Shown here piece after piece: positions 9,177 to 18,357 of a stretch of DNA of 64,000 nt. Positions within the stretch are counted from its first letter, which is position 1. The number at the start of each line of letters is the position of its first letter. This DNA comes from Pseudomonadota bacterium (GTDB taxonomy: Bacteria; Pseudomonadota; Alphaproteobacteria; Micropepsales; Micropepsaceae), in NCBI GenBank assembly GCA_016201105.1, contig JACQDN010000009.1:1-64000 (forward strand). The letters run 5' to 3'. The translations under genes were made by a program, and so were the position numbers. The notes beneath the pieces are model-generated. The model was given only the letters and a program-made list of their open reading frames with translations, was not told the DNA's origin and ran no database searches.

Positions 9177-10079
9177 GTGACACATCGTCTTTTGTTGATC
9201 GTTGGATTGCTGAGCGTGTTCTTCTGCGTTTCCGGTCAAGCCGAGGAGCGGACGGACCGCGAGTTCCAGGAATGCCGGAATTGTCCCGTGATGGTGGCCA
9301 TTCCCGGCGGCCGCTTCGTGATGGGAAGTCCGCAGAACGAGCCGGGGCGGTTCGATGCGGAAGGCCCGCAGCACGCAGTCTCGGTCAAGGCTTTCGCACT
9401 CGGCAAGTTCGATATCACAAGCGAGCAATTCCTGATCTTTCTCAAGGATACGGGCTATCAGCCCAAGCCTTGCAATCCGATTTTGAACATGTCGTGGCGC
9501 TCGCCCGGCGAAGGGCTCGCCTACACACCGACGGAATTCGAACCGCCGCGCTGGCCTGCGGTATGCTTGGATTGGCACGACGCGGAAGCCTTTGTCGCCT
9601 GGCTCAACACACAGGTGCGCAAGGAGCATCCCGCATTGGGAAACCGCGACGGGCCCTACCGGCTGCCCAGCGAAGCGGAATGGGAGTATGCCGCGCGAGC
9701 AGGCACCACAACGGCACGCTGGTGGGGTGAGGATATCGGCAGCGGCCATGCGAACTGCAACGGCTGCGGCAGCACGTGGGACAATCATCTGCTCAACGAC
9801 GTCTCTGGCTTTCCGCCCAATCCGTTCGGACTCTACGGCATGCTCGGCACGGCTTGGCAATGGACCGCCGATTGCTGGCATCCCAGCTACGTCGACGCGC
9901 CAACGGACAGCCGTGTGTGGCAGTCGAAGAACTGTACCAAGCACGTCATCCGCGGCGGATCGTGGGACAACGTGCCGATCTTCGTGCGCTCCGCGGCGCG
10001 CAGCGCTTCTGTCGCCAATGGCGGGGAGTACGACTATTCCAGTCTCGCGGGGTTTCGCGTCGCGCGCGATCTACCGTAG
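9177..10079 (+). CDS. Exported FGE/sulfatase-modifying-factor-fold protein without the catalytic cysteines
   Basis: A 300-residue protein with a Sec signal peptide (about residues 1-22, cleavage after GQA). The FGE-sulfatase fold is shown by PGGRFVMGSPQNEPGRFD, RLPSEAEWEYAARAGT, the GLYGMLGTAWQWTADCW segment and C-terminal RGGSWDN with GFRVARD. True formylglycine-generating enzymes have two active-site cysteines just after the GGS[FW] motif; here the residues are DNVPIFVR, so enzymatic sulfatase activation is unlikely. It is probably a binding or structural member of the family, like many periplasmic copies. The start is GTG. Its end overlaps the convergent TonB-like gene by nine bases. Confidence 0.88.
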   Translation: MTHRLLLIVGLLSVFFCVSGQAEERTDREFQECRNCPVMVAIPGGRFVMGSPQNEPGRFDAEGPQHAVSVKAFALGKFDITSEQFLIFLKDTGYQPKPCNPILNMSWRSPGEGLAYTPTEFEPPRWPAVCLDWHDAEAFVAWLNTQVRKEHPALGNRDGPYRLPSEAEWEYAARAGTTTARWWGEDIGSGHANCNGCGSTWDNHLLNDVSGFPPNPFGLYGMLGTAWQWTADCWHPSYVDAPTDSRVWQSKNCTKHVIRGGSWDNVPIFVRSAARSASVANGGEYDYSSLAGFRVARDLP

Positions 10080-10841
10080 CGTGTCGCGCGGATTGAGACT
10101 GATCGTGAACTCGGCGCCCTCGGGCAATTGTCCGTCAGGCAGTTTCAAAGGCGACGACAGGATGAGCGCGTTACGCGCGCTCAGCGCGATTTCGCGAAAA
10201 ATCGGATCGCTGCGATAGCGGGACTGATCCACGATGTCCGCCTTGGTCACCGTACCCCGCCCGCTCAGTTCGACATACAGCAGGATTGTGAAATTGCGAT
10301 TGCCCAGTTTCGCAAGATCGAGGCTCCATCGGCGAAGAACCTGGGCGCGGACGTAATCGCGCACGCTGTAGCTGGCATATCGTCCAGGCGCCGCATCGCT
10401 GCTCGCCGTGACGTCAGACGTGCCGGCATTGTCGATCGGGGCGCTGCTGGAGTCGGGCTGGCGAAGCTTGGCGAACTGCTTCAGCTTCGCTTCCAACTCG
10501 TCCACCGGCTCGTGCGTTTTGTTCGGTGCCACACCTTGCGGCTTCACCACGGAGGGTTCATGCCGGGATGCGCTCTGTTGTGGTGCCAGCGAGCGCTGAT
10601 CCGCAGGCGGCGACACCGTTTCCTCGCCCAACTGCACGACGTCGACGGGCACCGTGCGCATCTCTTTTGGCCCAGGCTGGGTCATGGTCTTCACCAGCAT
10701 GGACATCAGGAGAAGCACTGCGATTCCATGCAAGGCCAAGGAACCCAGCAGCCCGGGCCCCGCATCTCCCAACCGCTTCACACGGTCGCGCCAAGGCGCG
10801 TTGTACGGGCCGTTGGAATTGGGGTGCTGGAACGCGAGCAT
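10071..10841 (-). CDS. TonB/TolA-like inner-membrane energy-transducer protein
   Basis: A 256-residue protein with a short cytoplasmic N-terminus, one membrane segment at about residues 31-50 (GLLGSLALHGIAVLLLMSML), a Pro/Gln/Glu-rich spacer and a C-terminal domain from about residue 160. RDYVRAQVLRRW and the strand FTILLYVELSGRGTV fit TonB/TolA C-terminal modules. Such proteins pass proton-motive force to outer-membrane partners with ExbB/ExbD or TolQ/TolR; no such partner genes lie nearby. The start ATG lacks a clear Shine-Dalgarno. It is divergent from the M28 peptidase. A TonB versus TolA identity cannot be decided here. Confidence 0.75.
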   Translation of the reverse strand: MLAFQHPNSNGPYNAPWRDRVKRLGDAGPGLLGSLALHGIAVLLLMSMLVKTMTQPGPKEMRTVPVDVVQLGEETVSPPADQRSLAPQQSASRHEPSVVKPQGVAPNKTHEPVDELEAKLKQFAKLRQPDSSSAPIDNAGTSDVTASSDAAPGRYASYSVRDYVRAQVLRRWSLDLAKLGNRNFTILLYVELSGRGTVTKADIVDQSRYRSDPIFREIALSARNALILSSPLKLPDGQLPEGAEFTISLNPRDTLR

Positions 10842-11032
10842 CAGTGAGAAACTATCGCGCGGAGCGCATTTCCTCCAGACACAACGGCCTTTTCCAATAT
10901 TACCAGTTGTATAGCCGCACCCGAGTTTGGGGCGCAGCAGCCTTGCCTTTTTTGGGGCTGCCAGAACGCGTTCCGCCCGATAGCATCCCCAACCGGCATT
11001 TCGGCTATTCCGCTCTTGGGGGACATTCGTTC

Positions 11033-13282
11033 ATGCTTCGCATCGCTGCACTCGCTTCTGCCTGCGTGCTTTGCGCCGGCGTCGTTCTGGCTTCCTCGCA
11101 ACCGGTGCCGGATCAGACGGCGCGCGAAAAATCATTCGACGCAATGATCCAGCCCAGTGAGATGGGCGCTTGGCTAAAGCTCCTTGCGGCGGAGCCTAAC
11201 CATGTCGGTTCGCCGCATGACAAGGCGAACGCGGAATGGGTCCTCGCCCAATTCAAGTCATTCGGCTGGGACGCTCATATCGAGACCTTCCAAGTGCTCT
11301 ATCCCACGCCAATCAGCGAAACACTCGAACTGATGGGCGCGAAGCCCTACAAGGCGACGCTGCAGGAGCCCCCTATTCCTGGAGACACGAGCGCGACGGC
11401 AAAGCAACCGCCGCTTCCCGCTTATGTCGAGTATCAAGGCGATGGCGACGTGAAGGCGCCGCTCGTCTATGTCAACTACGGCATGCAAGACGATTACAAG
11501 GCGCTCGAAAGGATGGGCGTCAGCGTCAAGGGCAAGATTGTCATCGCGCGCTACGGCAAGGGTTGGCGCGGGCTTAAGCCGAAGCTCGCTCAGGATCACG
11601 GCGCCATCGGTTGCCTCATCTATTCCGATCCCGCCGACGACGGATATGCGGAAGACATCGTGTACCCGACCGGCGCCGAACGACCGCCCCACGGATTCCA
11701 GCGCGGTTCGGTGTTCGATATGCCGCTCTATCCGGGCGATCCGTTGACGCCGGGCGTCGGCGCCACAGCCGACGCAAAACGACTTACGCGCGCGCAGGCC
11801 GCCGTCATTCTGAAGATTCCGGTGCTGCCGATCTCCTACGCCGACGCACAAGTATTCCTGCAAACCATGACCGGCAACGTCGTACCGGGCAATTGGCGTG
11901 GCGCACTTCCCATCACCTACCGCGTCGGTCCGTCCAATGCGGCTATCCATCTCGCGGTCAAATCCGATTGGAGCATGAAGACGCTCTATGACGTGATCGC
12001 CACGCTCAGGGGCGTGACCTATCCCGATCAGTGGGTGGTGCGCGGCAATCATCGCGACGGCTGGGTGTTCGGCGCGACCGATCCACTTTCCGGACAGATC
12101 GCGATGCTCGAAGAGGCCAAAGCGCTTGGCCAATTGGAGAAGCAGGGTTGGAGACCCAAGCGGACGATCGTCTATGCGAGCTGGGACGGCGAAGAGCCCG
12201 GTCTTCTGGGCTCGACGGAGTGGGCTGAGACCCATGGCACCGAACTGAAGCAGAAGGCCGTGCTCTACATCAACAGCGACAGCAATGCGCGTGGCTTCCT
12301 GAGTGTGGGAGGTAGTCACGATCTCGAACATTTCATCAATCAAGTCGCCAGCGACGTCATCGATCCCGAAACCAAGGTGACGGTCGGGGAACGTCACCGC
12401 GCCAAGGTGCGGATCGACGCGCTGGCGCCCGATGTGAAAGACGAGGATAAAGAGAAAGCGAAAACCGCGGCAAACCCGGCCAAGGATTTCCCTCTTGATG
12501 CGCTCGGTTCAGGCTCGGACTATTCCACGTTCATCGAGCATCTTGGCGTACCGGCCATGAATATCGGTTACGACGGCGAAGGCGAAAGCGACGGCGTCTA
12601 TCATTCGCGTTACGACACGTATGAACATCACAGCCGCTTCGTCGATCCCGGCTTCGTTTACTCCGGCGTTCTGGCGAAAACCGTCGGGCGTATGGTGTTG
12701 CGGCTTGCCGATACCGAGCTTCCGGTCGAGCGGGCGCAGAACTTCTCCGACACGATGACGTCCTATCTGGGGCAGGTGAAGAAGCTCGAAGGCGACAAGC
12801 GCAAGGAAGCCGAAACGCAGAAGGGATTGCTGAAAGATCGTGCCTTCCAGCTTGCCGCCGACCCCACCAAAACGAGCGGTGTTCCGACGGCGTTGAACGA
12901 TGTCCCCAAACTCAATCTCGCGCCATTGGAAAAATCGATCGCCCACCTCACGCAGAGCGCCAAGGCCTACGACACGGCGTTCGCGGCGAAGTCCGCAACG
13001 CTTGCGCCGTCTGCGCGCGCGAAGCTGTGGGACGCGATGCAACGCCTCGATCAGAGGTTGACGTCCGACGTTGGGTTGCCCGGGCGGCCCTGGTACAGGA
13101 ACCTCATCTATGCGCCGGGCCGCTTCACCGGCTATGGCGCAAAGACGCTGCCGGGCGTGCGCGAAGCGATCGAAGACCAGCGTTGGAGCGATGCGGAGAA
13201 GTACGCAAAGCTCACGGCAGACGTGCTTGACGCCTATAGCAATGGTCTGGATCAGGCGACCAAGATCTTGAACGGAAAGTGA
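11033..13282 (+). CDS. Exported M28-family metallopeptidase (glutamate carboxypeptidase II-like)
   Basis: A 749-residue zinc peptidase with a Sec signal peptide (residues 1-22). A protease-associated domain interrupts the N-terminal part. The peptidase core carries zinc ligands in RGNHRDGWVFGATDP, the catalytic acid pair in WDGEEPGLLGS and the late ligand in YHSRYDTYEHH, then a transferrin-receptor-like dimerisation domain. This is the order seen in human PSMA/NAALADase-type enzymes, which trim C-terminal acidic residues from peptides. The frame is open upstream to 10526, but the ATG at 11033 begins a perfect signal peptide, so I start there. It is likely periplasmic and involved in peptide nutrition. 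Confidence 0.93.
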   Translation: MLRIAALASACVLCAGVVLASSQPVPDQTAREKSFDAMIQPSEMGAWLKLLAAEPNHVGSPHDKANAEWVLAQFKSFGWDAHIETFQVLYPTPISETLELMGAKPYKATLQEPPIPGDTSATAKQPPLPAYVEYQGDGDVKAPLVYVNYGMQDDYKALERMGVSVKGKIVIARYGKGWRGLKPKLAQDHGAIGCLIYSDPADDGYAEDIVYPTGAERPPHGFQRGSVFDMPLYPGDPLTPGVGATADAKRLTRAQAAVILKIPVLPISYADAQVFLQTMTGNVVPGNWRGALPITYRVGPSNAAIHLAVKSDWSMKTLYDVIATLRGVTYPDQWVVRGNHRDGWVFGATDPLSGQIAMLEEAKALGQLEKQGWRPKRTIVYASWDGEEPGLLGSTEWAETHGTELKQKAVLYINSDSNARGFLSVGGSHDLEHFINQVASDVIDPETKVTVGERHRAKVRIDALAPDVKDEDKEKAKTAANPAKDFPLDALGSGSDYSTFIEHLGVPAMNIGYDGEGESDGVYHSRYDTYEHHSRFVDPGFVYSGVLAKTVGRMVLRLADTELPVERAQNFSDTMTSYLGQVKKLEGDKRKEAETQKGLLKDRAFQLAADPTKTSGVPTALNDVPKLNLAPLEKSIAHLTQSAKAYDTAFAAKSATLAPSARAKLWDAMQRLDQRLTSDVGLPGRPWYRNLIYAPGRFTGYGAKTLPGVREAIEDQRWSDAEKYAKLTADVLDAYSNGLDQATKILNGK

Positions 13283-13283
13283 G

Positions 13284-13691
13284 TCACACTTCGCCAAACG
13301 CGGTGGCTGCCAGATACCCCGCAGCCGCCGCGACGGCGCTCGCGAACCCGCCCCAGGCCATATCGACGATGGTCAGCTTCAACGGCCAATCCTTCAGGGT
13401 TGCCATGTTGGTGAGGTCGTAGGTCGCATAAGCCGCCAGACCAAAGACGGTACCCCAAAGCAACGCCGTCACGACGGAATGCGCCTGAAATCCCGGCCTT
13501 AGTCCGAAGATAACAATACCGGCAATGTAGGCGAGATAGAATGCAACGGCGGCCCCGGTATGGAACCGCTCGGCCAGCAGATGTCCGATGGCCGGACGGT
13601 AGATTACCGGCGTCATCAGGTTCAGCCATGTCAGGTCCAGCAACACAAATGCCGCGCCGGCTCCCACATATCCCACAAGCCATTTGCTCAT
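13284..13691 (-). CDS. DUF2177 family membrane protein
   Basis: A 135-residue protein with four hydrophobic helices, matching DUF2177: the N-terminal helix has LLDLTWLNLM, and the central loop reads ATYDLTNMATLKDWP, a hallmark of the family, whose function is unknown. The helix GFASAVAAAAGYLAATAF is at the C-terminus. It converges on the M28 peptidase with a one-base gap. It starts with ATG. Confidence 0.9.
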   Translation of the reverse strand: MSKWLVGYVGAGAAFVLLDLTWLNLMTPVIYRPAIGHLLAERFHTGAAVAFYLAYIAGIVIFGLRPGFQAHSVVTALLWGTVFGLAAYATYDLTNMATLKDWPLKLTIVDMAWGGFASAVAAAAGYLAATAFGEV

Positions 13692-13820
13692 CGCGCATCC
13701 TCATTTCGACTGGAATACCTACGCGCCGCGTTGCGACTTGGATCGGGGGTTCCCTGCGCCGATCTGGGCGGCGCGGCTTACGCGTGTTAGATACGATTCA
13801 AGCTTCCACGGGGCTTTGAT

Positions 13821-14951
13821 TTGAGGCTCGCGACGCTATCTCTGCCGGTCACTCTGACGATACTCGCGTTCAGTGTTGCCGCCTTGGCGCAGACACCGCA
13901 GGAAGCCGTCTCCCCAGCCGGACCTCAATCGCAGGACAGCCAAAGCAACGCGAGTGCTGCTTCCGAAGCCCTTCGAGGAGGGCAACCGGTTTTGGCTGAA
14001 CAGCTCGCCAATCGCGTCATTCTGGCGCCCGATCCACCCGCGAAAAACTTGGCCAACGCATTTCTCACACGCGGCCTCGCGCGGGGGCAACTTGGCCGAC
14101 CCTTCGAGGCCGTAGGGGATTTTACCCAGGCCATAAACCTGAAGGCGTTCGGGCCCGACGACCTCGCACGGGTCTACTTCGATCGCGGCGTGACCTATGA
14201 CGGGATGGCCCAGATCGCCGAGGCGATCAGCGACTACAGCGCCGCGCTGAAACTGGTGCCGCAATTTCCTGCCGCCCTGAACAACCGGGCAAACGCCTAC
14301 CGCCGTTCGGGCCAACTCGCCGAGGCCAAGGCCGACTATGATGCCTCGCTCGCCGCGGGAAATTCCTCGCCGGAATATTCCTATTACGGCCTTGGCCAGA
14401 TCGCGGAAGCCAGCGGTGACGTGAACGGTGCCTGCGACTTCTATCGCAGGGCGCTCAAGGCCAATCCGGATTATGGACTCGCATCGAAGCGTCTCCTCGA
14501 GCTCGGTCATCCTTGGACGCCGGACGCCTACGCATTGCGTCCGCCACGCGAAAAGCTCGCTTTCGTGCCGAAGCCCATCAAACTCGAAAAGCCGAAAGTA
14601 ATACCAGTCGATTCAAAGCCGCCAAAACCCTCTTTGCGACCGGCGCTTGCGGAGATCAAAACGGCGGCGATGTCTGCCAACATTCCCGCCAGCTCCAAGC
14701 CGGAACGCGCGAGCGCTTCGCTGTTGCAGCTGGGCTCCTTCCGCAGCGAACAGGCAGCGAACGCCGCCTGGAAGACATTTGAGGTGACAGCAGCCGAGCA
14801 GCTGAAAGGGCTTTCTCCGCAAGTTGTGGCCGTCGACATTCCCGGCCGCGGGCGTTGGTACCGTTTGCGTACGGGGCCGGTAACTTCGGCAAAGACAATT
14901 TGCGCGCAGCTCAGTGCGAAGAGTCTCGCCTGCATTGTCGTGGGGAAATGA
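13821..14951 (+). CDS. Exported TPR and SPOR domain protein
   Basis: A 376-residue exported protein with a Sec signal peptide (about residues 1-24, ending ALAQ). Residues 55-235 form about four tetratricopeptide repeats (for example LARVYFDRGVTYDGMAQIAE and AALNNRANAYRRSGQLAEAK). A Pro/Lys-rich linker follows, and residues 300-376 form a SPOR domain (LLQLGSFRSEQAANAAW) that in other proteins binds denuded peptidoglycan at the division site. A role in cell-wall or division biology is inferred. The start is TTG. Its stop abuts that of the convergent FkbM-type gene. Confidence 0.88.
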   Translation: MRLATLSLPVTLTILAFSVAALAQTPQEAVSPAGPQSQDSQSNASAASEALRGGQPVLAEQLANRVILAPDPPAKNLANAFLTRGLARGQLGRPFEAVGDFTQAINLKAFGPDDLARVYFDRGVTYDGMAQIAEAISDYSAALKLVPQFPAALNNRANAYRRSGQLAEAKADYDASLAAGNSSPEYSYYGLGQIAEASGDVNGACDFYRRALKANPDYGLASKRLLELGHPWTPDAYALRPPREKLAFVPKPIKLEKPKVIPVDSKPPKPSLRPALAEIKTAAMSANIPASSKPERASASLLQLGSFRSEQAANAAWKTFEVTAAEQLKGLSPQVVAVDIPGRGRWYRLRTGPVTSAKTICAQLSAKSLACIVVGK

Positions 14952-15761
14952 TCACTGCTCCTTGACGAAGAGGAAATTGGCTTGGCCGTTGAAATAGGTG
15001 AACTTGTAACCGTACTTCACAAGCAAATCGATTGTCGGGCGCACACGGGTTTGGCTCCGCCTCGAGGGCATGTGCAACTCGTCGAATTCGACAAGCAGCT
15101 GCGTGGGACAGATCGCGCGAGCCAACATATCCTGAAGCACTTCGATTTCGGCGCCTTCGATATCAAGTTTCATCAGCGCCAGTGTCGTGATCCCCTGCTC
15201 GGCGAGGATCTTGTGCAACGGCAGCGCGCGAACCAAAATGACCCTCTGTGAGCTCTGCAGATTCGCGATGGAATGGGAATCGTCGACCTGTCCGACAGGT
15301 TCGTAGAATTCGACTTCGCCTTCCGCCGGCCAGAGAGCGAACGGAACAAGCTTGATCTGGCCAACGTGCAGCCCGGAGATATCGTAGGTCCAGGGGTCGA
15401 CCTGACCGCCGCGATGCGCCAAGGGGCCGGCCGCCGGTTCATTCGCGTCAATTCGTGCGAGAACGCTTGTGACGTGCGCGCGCGCCCGCGGGGTGGGGTC
15501 GACCACCACGATGTTGGCGCCGTAGCGACGGGCAAATTCGATGTCGAAGGAAATATCTTCTCCCGCGCCGCCGGAAACGATCGTCGCGCCATGAAGATAC
15601 GCGGCGTCAATAAACTCCCATCCGCCGTACTTTGTTCCAAGGCGAAGAAGATTGGCGGGCGGCGGGGGAAGGGGTGGTAACGTTCGCAACATGCGCAGCC
15701 GCCGCAGCGGCGTGATGGCGCGTTCTTTGAATTTCCTGCCGAGGAAGTTGATCAGGCTCAT
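14952..15761 (-). CDS. FkbM-family methyltransferase
   Basis: A SAM-dependent O-methyltransferase-like protein of about 269 residues. The N-terminal part has VSGGAGEDISFDIEFARRYG (the SAM-binding GxGxD region), then VVVDPTPRA, and the later FkbM motif LALMKLDIEGAEIEVLQDM. Such enzymes methylate sugars or small glycosyl acceptors. The frame could begin at a TTG at 15884, but the ATG at 15761 gives a protein starting MSLINFLGRKF and leaves room for a promoter before the divergent gene at 15908. Neither start has a convincing Shine-Dalgarno. The substrate is unknown; the polysaccharide-rich neighbourhood suggests a glycan. Confidence 0.85.
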   Translation of the reverse strand: MSLINFLGRKFKERAITPLRRLRMLRTLPPLPPPPANLLRLGTKYGGWEFIDAAYLHGATIVSGGAGEDISFDIEFARRYGANIVVVDPTPRARAHVTSVLARIDANEPAAGPLAHRGGQVDPWTYDISGLHVGQIKLVPFALWPAEGEVEFYEPVGQVDDSHSIANLQSSQRVILVRALPLHKILAEQGITTLALMKLDIEGAEIEVLQDMLARAICPTQLLVEFDELHMPSRRSQTRVRPTIDLLVKYGYKFTYFNGQANFLFVKEQ

Positions 15762-15907
15762 AGGAGCACGCGCCGTCCGTTCCCATTCACCAGAACAGCG
15801 CCGGACGCCTTGCGCAAGTTGCTGCGACCACGAAAGGGCTGACAGAGCCTGCAAAAGCTGATTGTCTTGCGTGGACCTCCGCAACTCGTCTGCAGCAGGA
15901 TGCTTTC

Positions 15908-17365
15908 ATGATAGGTATCACGTCGTATGGCGCTTACATTCCGCGTCTGAGACTTCAGCGTAAAGCCGTCGCTCAAGCCAATGCCTGGTTCGCGCCGGGG
16001 CTGCTCGGCGGGGCCAAGGGCGAACGCTCAATGGCGAATTGGGACGAAGATGCCGTCACCATGGCGGTGGAAGCGGCCCGTGATTGCCTTCCCGCCGCCG
16101 ATCCCATCAAAGACCGCGCCTTTGTGGATGCCGTCTATTTCGCTTCGACCACCATGCCGTTTTCCGATCGGCAGAACGCAGGCATCGTGGCGCAAGCGCT
16201 CAGCCTTCCCGAAAGTCTTTCCGTCGTCGACGTCACGTCTTCGCAGCGCTGCGGCACCTCCGCCTTGCTCGCCGCCCTCGACGCGGTGAAGTCGGGCCGG
16301 GTGAAGTCGCCGCTCGTCGTCGCCGGCGAAAAGCGCAAGGCCCGTGCCGCATCCTCGCAAGAACTCGCCTTTGGCGATGCCGCCGCGGCACTGGCGCTTG
16401 GAAACAATGGGGTCATCGCGAAAATCCTCGGCAGTCACTCACTCACCATCGATTTCGTCGATCATTTCCGCGGCGAGAGCGAAGAGTACGACTACGGTTG
16501 GGAGGAACGCTGGATCCGCGACGAGGGCTACAGCAAGATCGTTCCCAAAGCGGTGAAGGCGCTGCTCGAAGATGCCGGCGCACGGGGTTCCGATATCGCG
16601 CATTTCATTTTGCCCTGTCCTTTTGCGAAGCTCGATCAGACGCTCGCCAAGCTGTGTGGAATCGACCCCGCGAAAGTGCGCGACAATCTTGCGGCCACTG
16701 TCGGCGATGCCGGCGCGGTACAGGTCTTGCTCATGCTGGTCCACACGCTGGAAAGCGCAAAACCCGGCGACAAGATTCTCGTCGTCCAATTCGGCCAGGG
16801 CTGCGACGCGCTGCTGTTCGAGGTCACGCCCCACATCGGTGAATTGAAAAAGCGCGGCGGGGTGTCCGGTTCGCTCGCAAGGCGCAAGGAAGAAACCAAT
16901 TACAACAAATTCCTCGGCTTCAACGGGTTGATCGATCTCGAGAAGGGGATGCGCGCCGAAGTCGACAAGCGCACCGCGCTGACCACGCTCTACCGCAAGA
17001 ATGACATGCTGATGGGGCTTGTCGGCGGCAAATGCCGCGTCTGCGGTACGGCGCAATTTCCGCGCACGCGCATCTGCGTCAATCCGAACTGCAAGGAAGT
17101 TGACAGCCAGGATCCTTTCAGCTTCGCGGAAAGTGCAGGGACGGTCCTGTCCTGGTCGGCGGACTTTCTGACCTACTCGCTATCTCCGCCCAGCCACTAT
17201 GGCATGATCACCTTCGCGGATGGCGGACGGTTCATGGCCGACATCACCGATGTAGAGCAAGGTCAGATCGATTCCGGGACCAAGGTGCGCATGGTGTTCC
17301 GCATCAAGGATTTCGACGAGAAGCGCGGCTTCCGCCGCTACTTCTGGAAAGCAGTGCCGGTCTAG
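15908..17365 (+). CDS. HMG-CoA-synthase-like thiolase-fold protein fused to a DUF35 zinc-ribbon/OB domain
   Basis: A 485-residue fusion. Residues 1-330 have the thiolase/HMG-CoA-synthase fold with the nucleophile Cys115 in SSQRCGTSA. Residues about 375-485 form a DUF35 domain: a zinc ribbon (CRVCGTAQFPRTRICVNPNC) and an OB fold. In archaea a separate DUF35 protein links acetoacetyl-CoA thiolase to HMG-CoA synthase. Aligned by eye, the catalytic Glu of HMG-CoA synthase falls on Thr82 and the His on Pro236 (LPCPFAKL), so only the Cys remains and a standard HMG-CoA synthase reaction is doubtful. An SCP2-type thiolase lies 10 kb away. It is divergent from the FkbM gene. Confidence 0.88.
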   Translation: MIGITSYGAYIPRLRLQRKAVAQANAWFAPGLLGGAKGERSMANWDEDAVTMAVEAARDCLPAADPIKDRAFVDAVYFASTTMPFSDRQNAGIVAQALSLPESLSVVDVTSSQRCGTSALLAALDAVKSGRVKSPLVVAGEKRKARAASSQELAFGDAAAALALGNNGVIAKILGSHSLTIDFVDHFRGESEEYDYGWEERWIRDEGYSKIVPKAVKALLEDAGARGSDIAHFILPCPFAKLDQTLAKLCGIDPAKVRDNLAATVGDAGAVQVLLMLVHTLESAKPGDKILVVQFGQGCDALLFEVTPHIGELKKRGGVSGSLARRKEETNYNKFLGFNGLIDLEKGMRAEVDKRTALTTLYRKNDMLMGLVGGKCRVCGTAQFPRTRICVNPNCKEVDSQDPFSFAESAGTVLSWSADFLTYSLSPPSHYGMITFADGGRFMADITDVEQGQIDSGTKVRMVFRIKDFDEKRGFRRYFWKAVPV

Positions 17366-17382
17366 CCAGCACGACTCGATAC

Positions 17383-17413
17383 AAAAAAGAGCCGGAAGCG
17401 AAGCTTCCGGCTC
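17383..17413 (-). terminator. Rho-independent terminator of the low-complexity protein gene
   Basis: A perfect 10-bp stem (17389-17398 with 17404-17413, loop CGAAG) is followed on the minus strand by TTTTTTG. It ends the minus-strand gene whose stop is at 17432 and may also help end the convergent gene stopping at 17365. Confidence 0.85.
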
Positions 17414-17431
17414 TCGAGTTTAGAAACGCGG

Positions 17432-18124
17432 CTAGTTCTGTGGCGTTGTGTTCGACGCGCGATGCGATTTTTTTGAGGTGGTGGATTTCTTCGGCGCCGT
17501 CGAAGAGTCGTTCTGACCGGCGGAGGCATTGGCGTCAACGCTCGCGTTGGCGCTGGCGTTCGCATTGACGCTGTTCGCCGCATTCGTCGCCTGATCGACG
17601 GTGCCGTTCGCCGTATTCTCCGTTGTAGCCGCCGCGCTGTTGACTGTGCTGTTTGCCGTCCAGAGCGTGCTGTCGGTCGTCTGCTGCGCCGGTCCAGTCA
17701 CTGCGGAGGAATCGGTGGTCGCATTCGCCGTTCCGTTCACAGTCGCGTTTGCCGGTCCCGCGTTCACAGTCGTACCGGTGGAGGTGCTGGTGTTCGTCGA
17801 ACTGGCCGTATTGAGAGCGCTGTCGGCTGTCGAGCGCGCCGTATCCTGCGTGGATTGCGCCGTGCTGTTCGCGGTATCCTCAGCCTGTTGCGTAGTCTTC
17901 TTGGCTTTGTCGGTCGTGCCGGAAAGATCGGCATTGCCGTGAATGTTGCCGTTCAGATTGCCATTGGTCGTAACGCTCGGCGGCATCGTGGACTGACTAA
18001 TCCCGATATTGCTTCCCAGTCCCCCGCCACCGCCTAGCAAGCCGCCCGCGAAGGCCGGCGATGCGAGTGCCACAGCACCGCAGAGCAGGGCCGCCCGAAT
18101 GGTCCAATGATTTGATTTGGTCAT
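17432..18124 (-). CDS. Exported low-complexity Asn/Thr/Ala/Ser-rich protein
   Basis: A 230-residue protein of unknown function. The ATG at 18124 has GAGGA eight bases upstream and starts a clear Sec signal peptide ending SPAFA. The mature part begins with a glycine cluster (GGLLGGGGGLG), then about 150 residues of degenerate Asn, Thr, Ala and Ser repeats such as TANST, NTASSTNTSTST and NANASANASVDANAS. It ends in a lysine-rich tail (KKSTTSKKS). I see no cysteine in the mature part. Such composition suits an extended, disordered surface or periplasmic protein. It has its own terminator and faces a large divergent gap. Confidence 0.75.
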   Translation of the reverse strand: MTKSNHWTIRAALLCGAVALASPAFAGGLLGGGGGLGSNIGISQSTMPPSVTTNGNLNGNIHGNADLSGTTDKAKKTTQQAEDTANSTAQSTQDTARSTADSALNTASSTNTSTSTGTTVNAGPANATVNGTANATTDSSAVTGPAQQTTDSTLWTANSTVNSAAATTENTANGTVDQATNAANSVNANASANASVDANASAGQNDSSTAPKKSTTSKKSHRASNTTPQN

Positions 18125-18357
18125 GCTGCATGTCCTCGTTTTGGTTGCGAAGGAGCAGGGCGGCGCGACCGCACTGCATGCTCCCGCAGACGAAAACGCT
18201 TGGACGTGACGGCCGTTGCGCCAAAGCCGGTCGATCGACCTGAACATTTAGCAACGAAAGCGCCTCGATTCGGCCTCAATTGCGATGCGCGGGACTTGGT
18301 CCAGCTGGCTCATGCCATCGCCGATCAACCGCAACCCTGGCGCAAGGTTCCTGCTGC

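Noticed and set aside
9177-10079. Active sulfatase-maturing enzyme
   Set aside because: The two active-site cysteines are absent and no sulfatase gene is in the window.
10526-11032. N-terminal extension of the M28 peptidase
   Set aside because: The 169 extra residues are unlike any peptidase domain, and an ATG followed by a signal peptide occurs at 11033.
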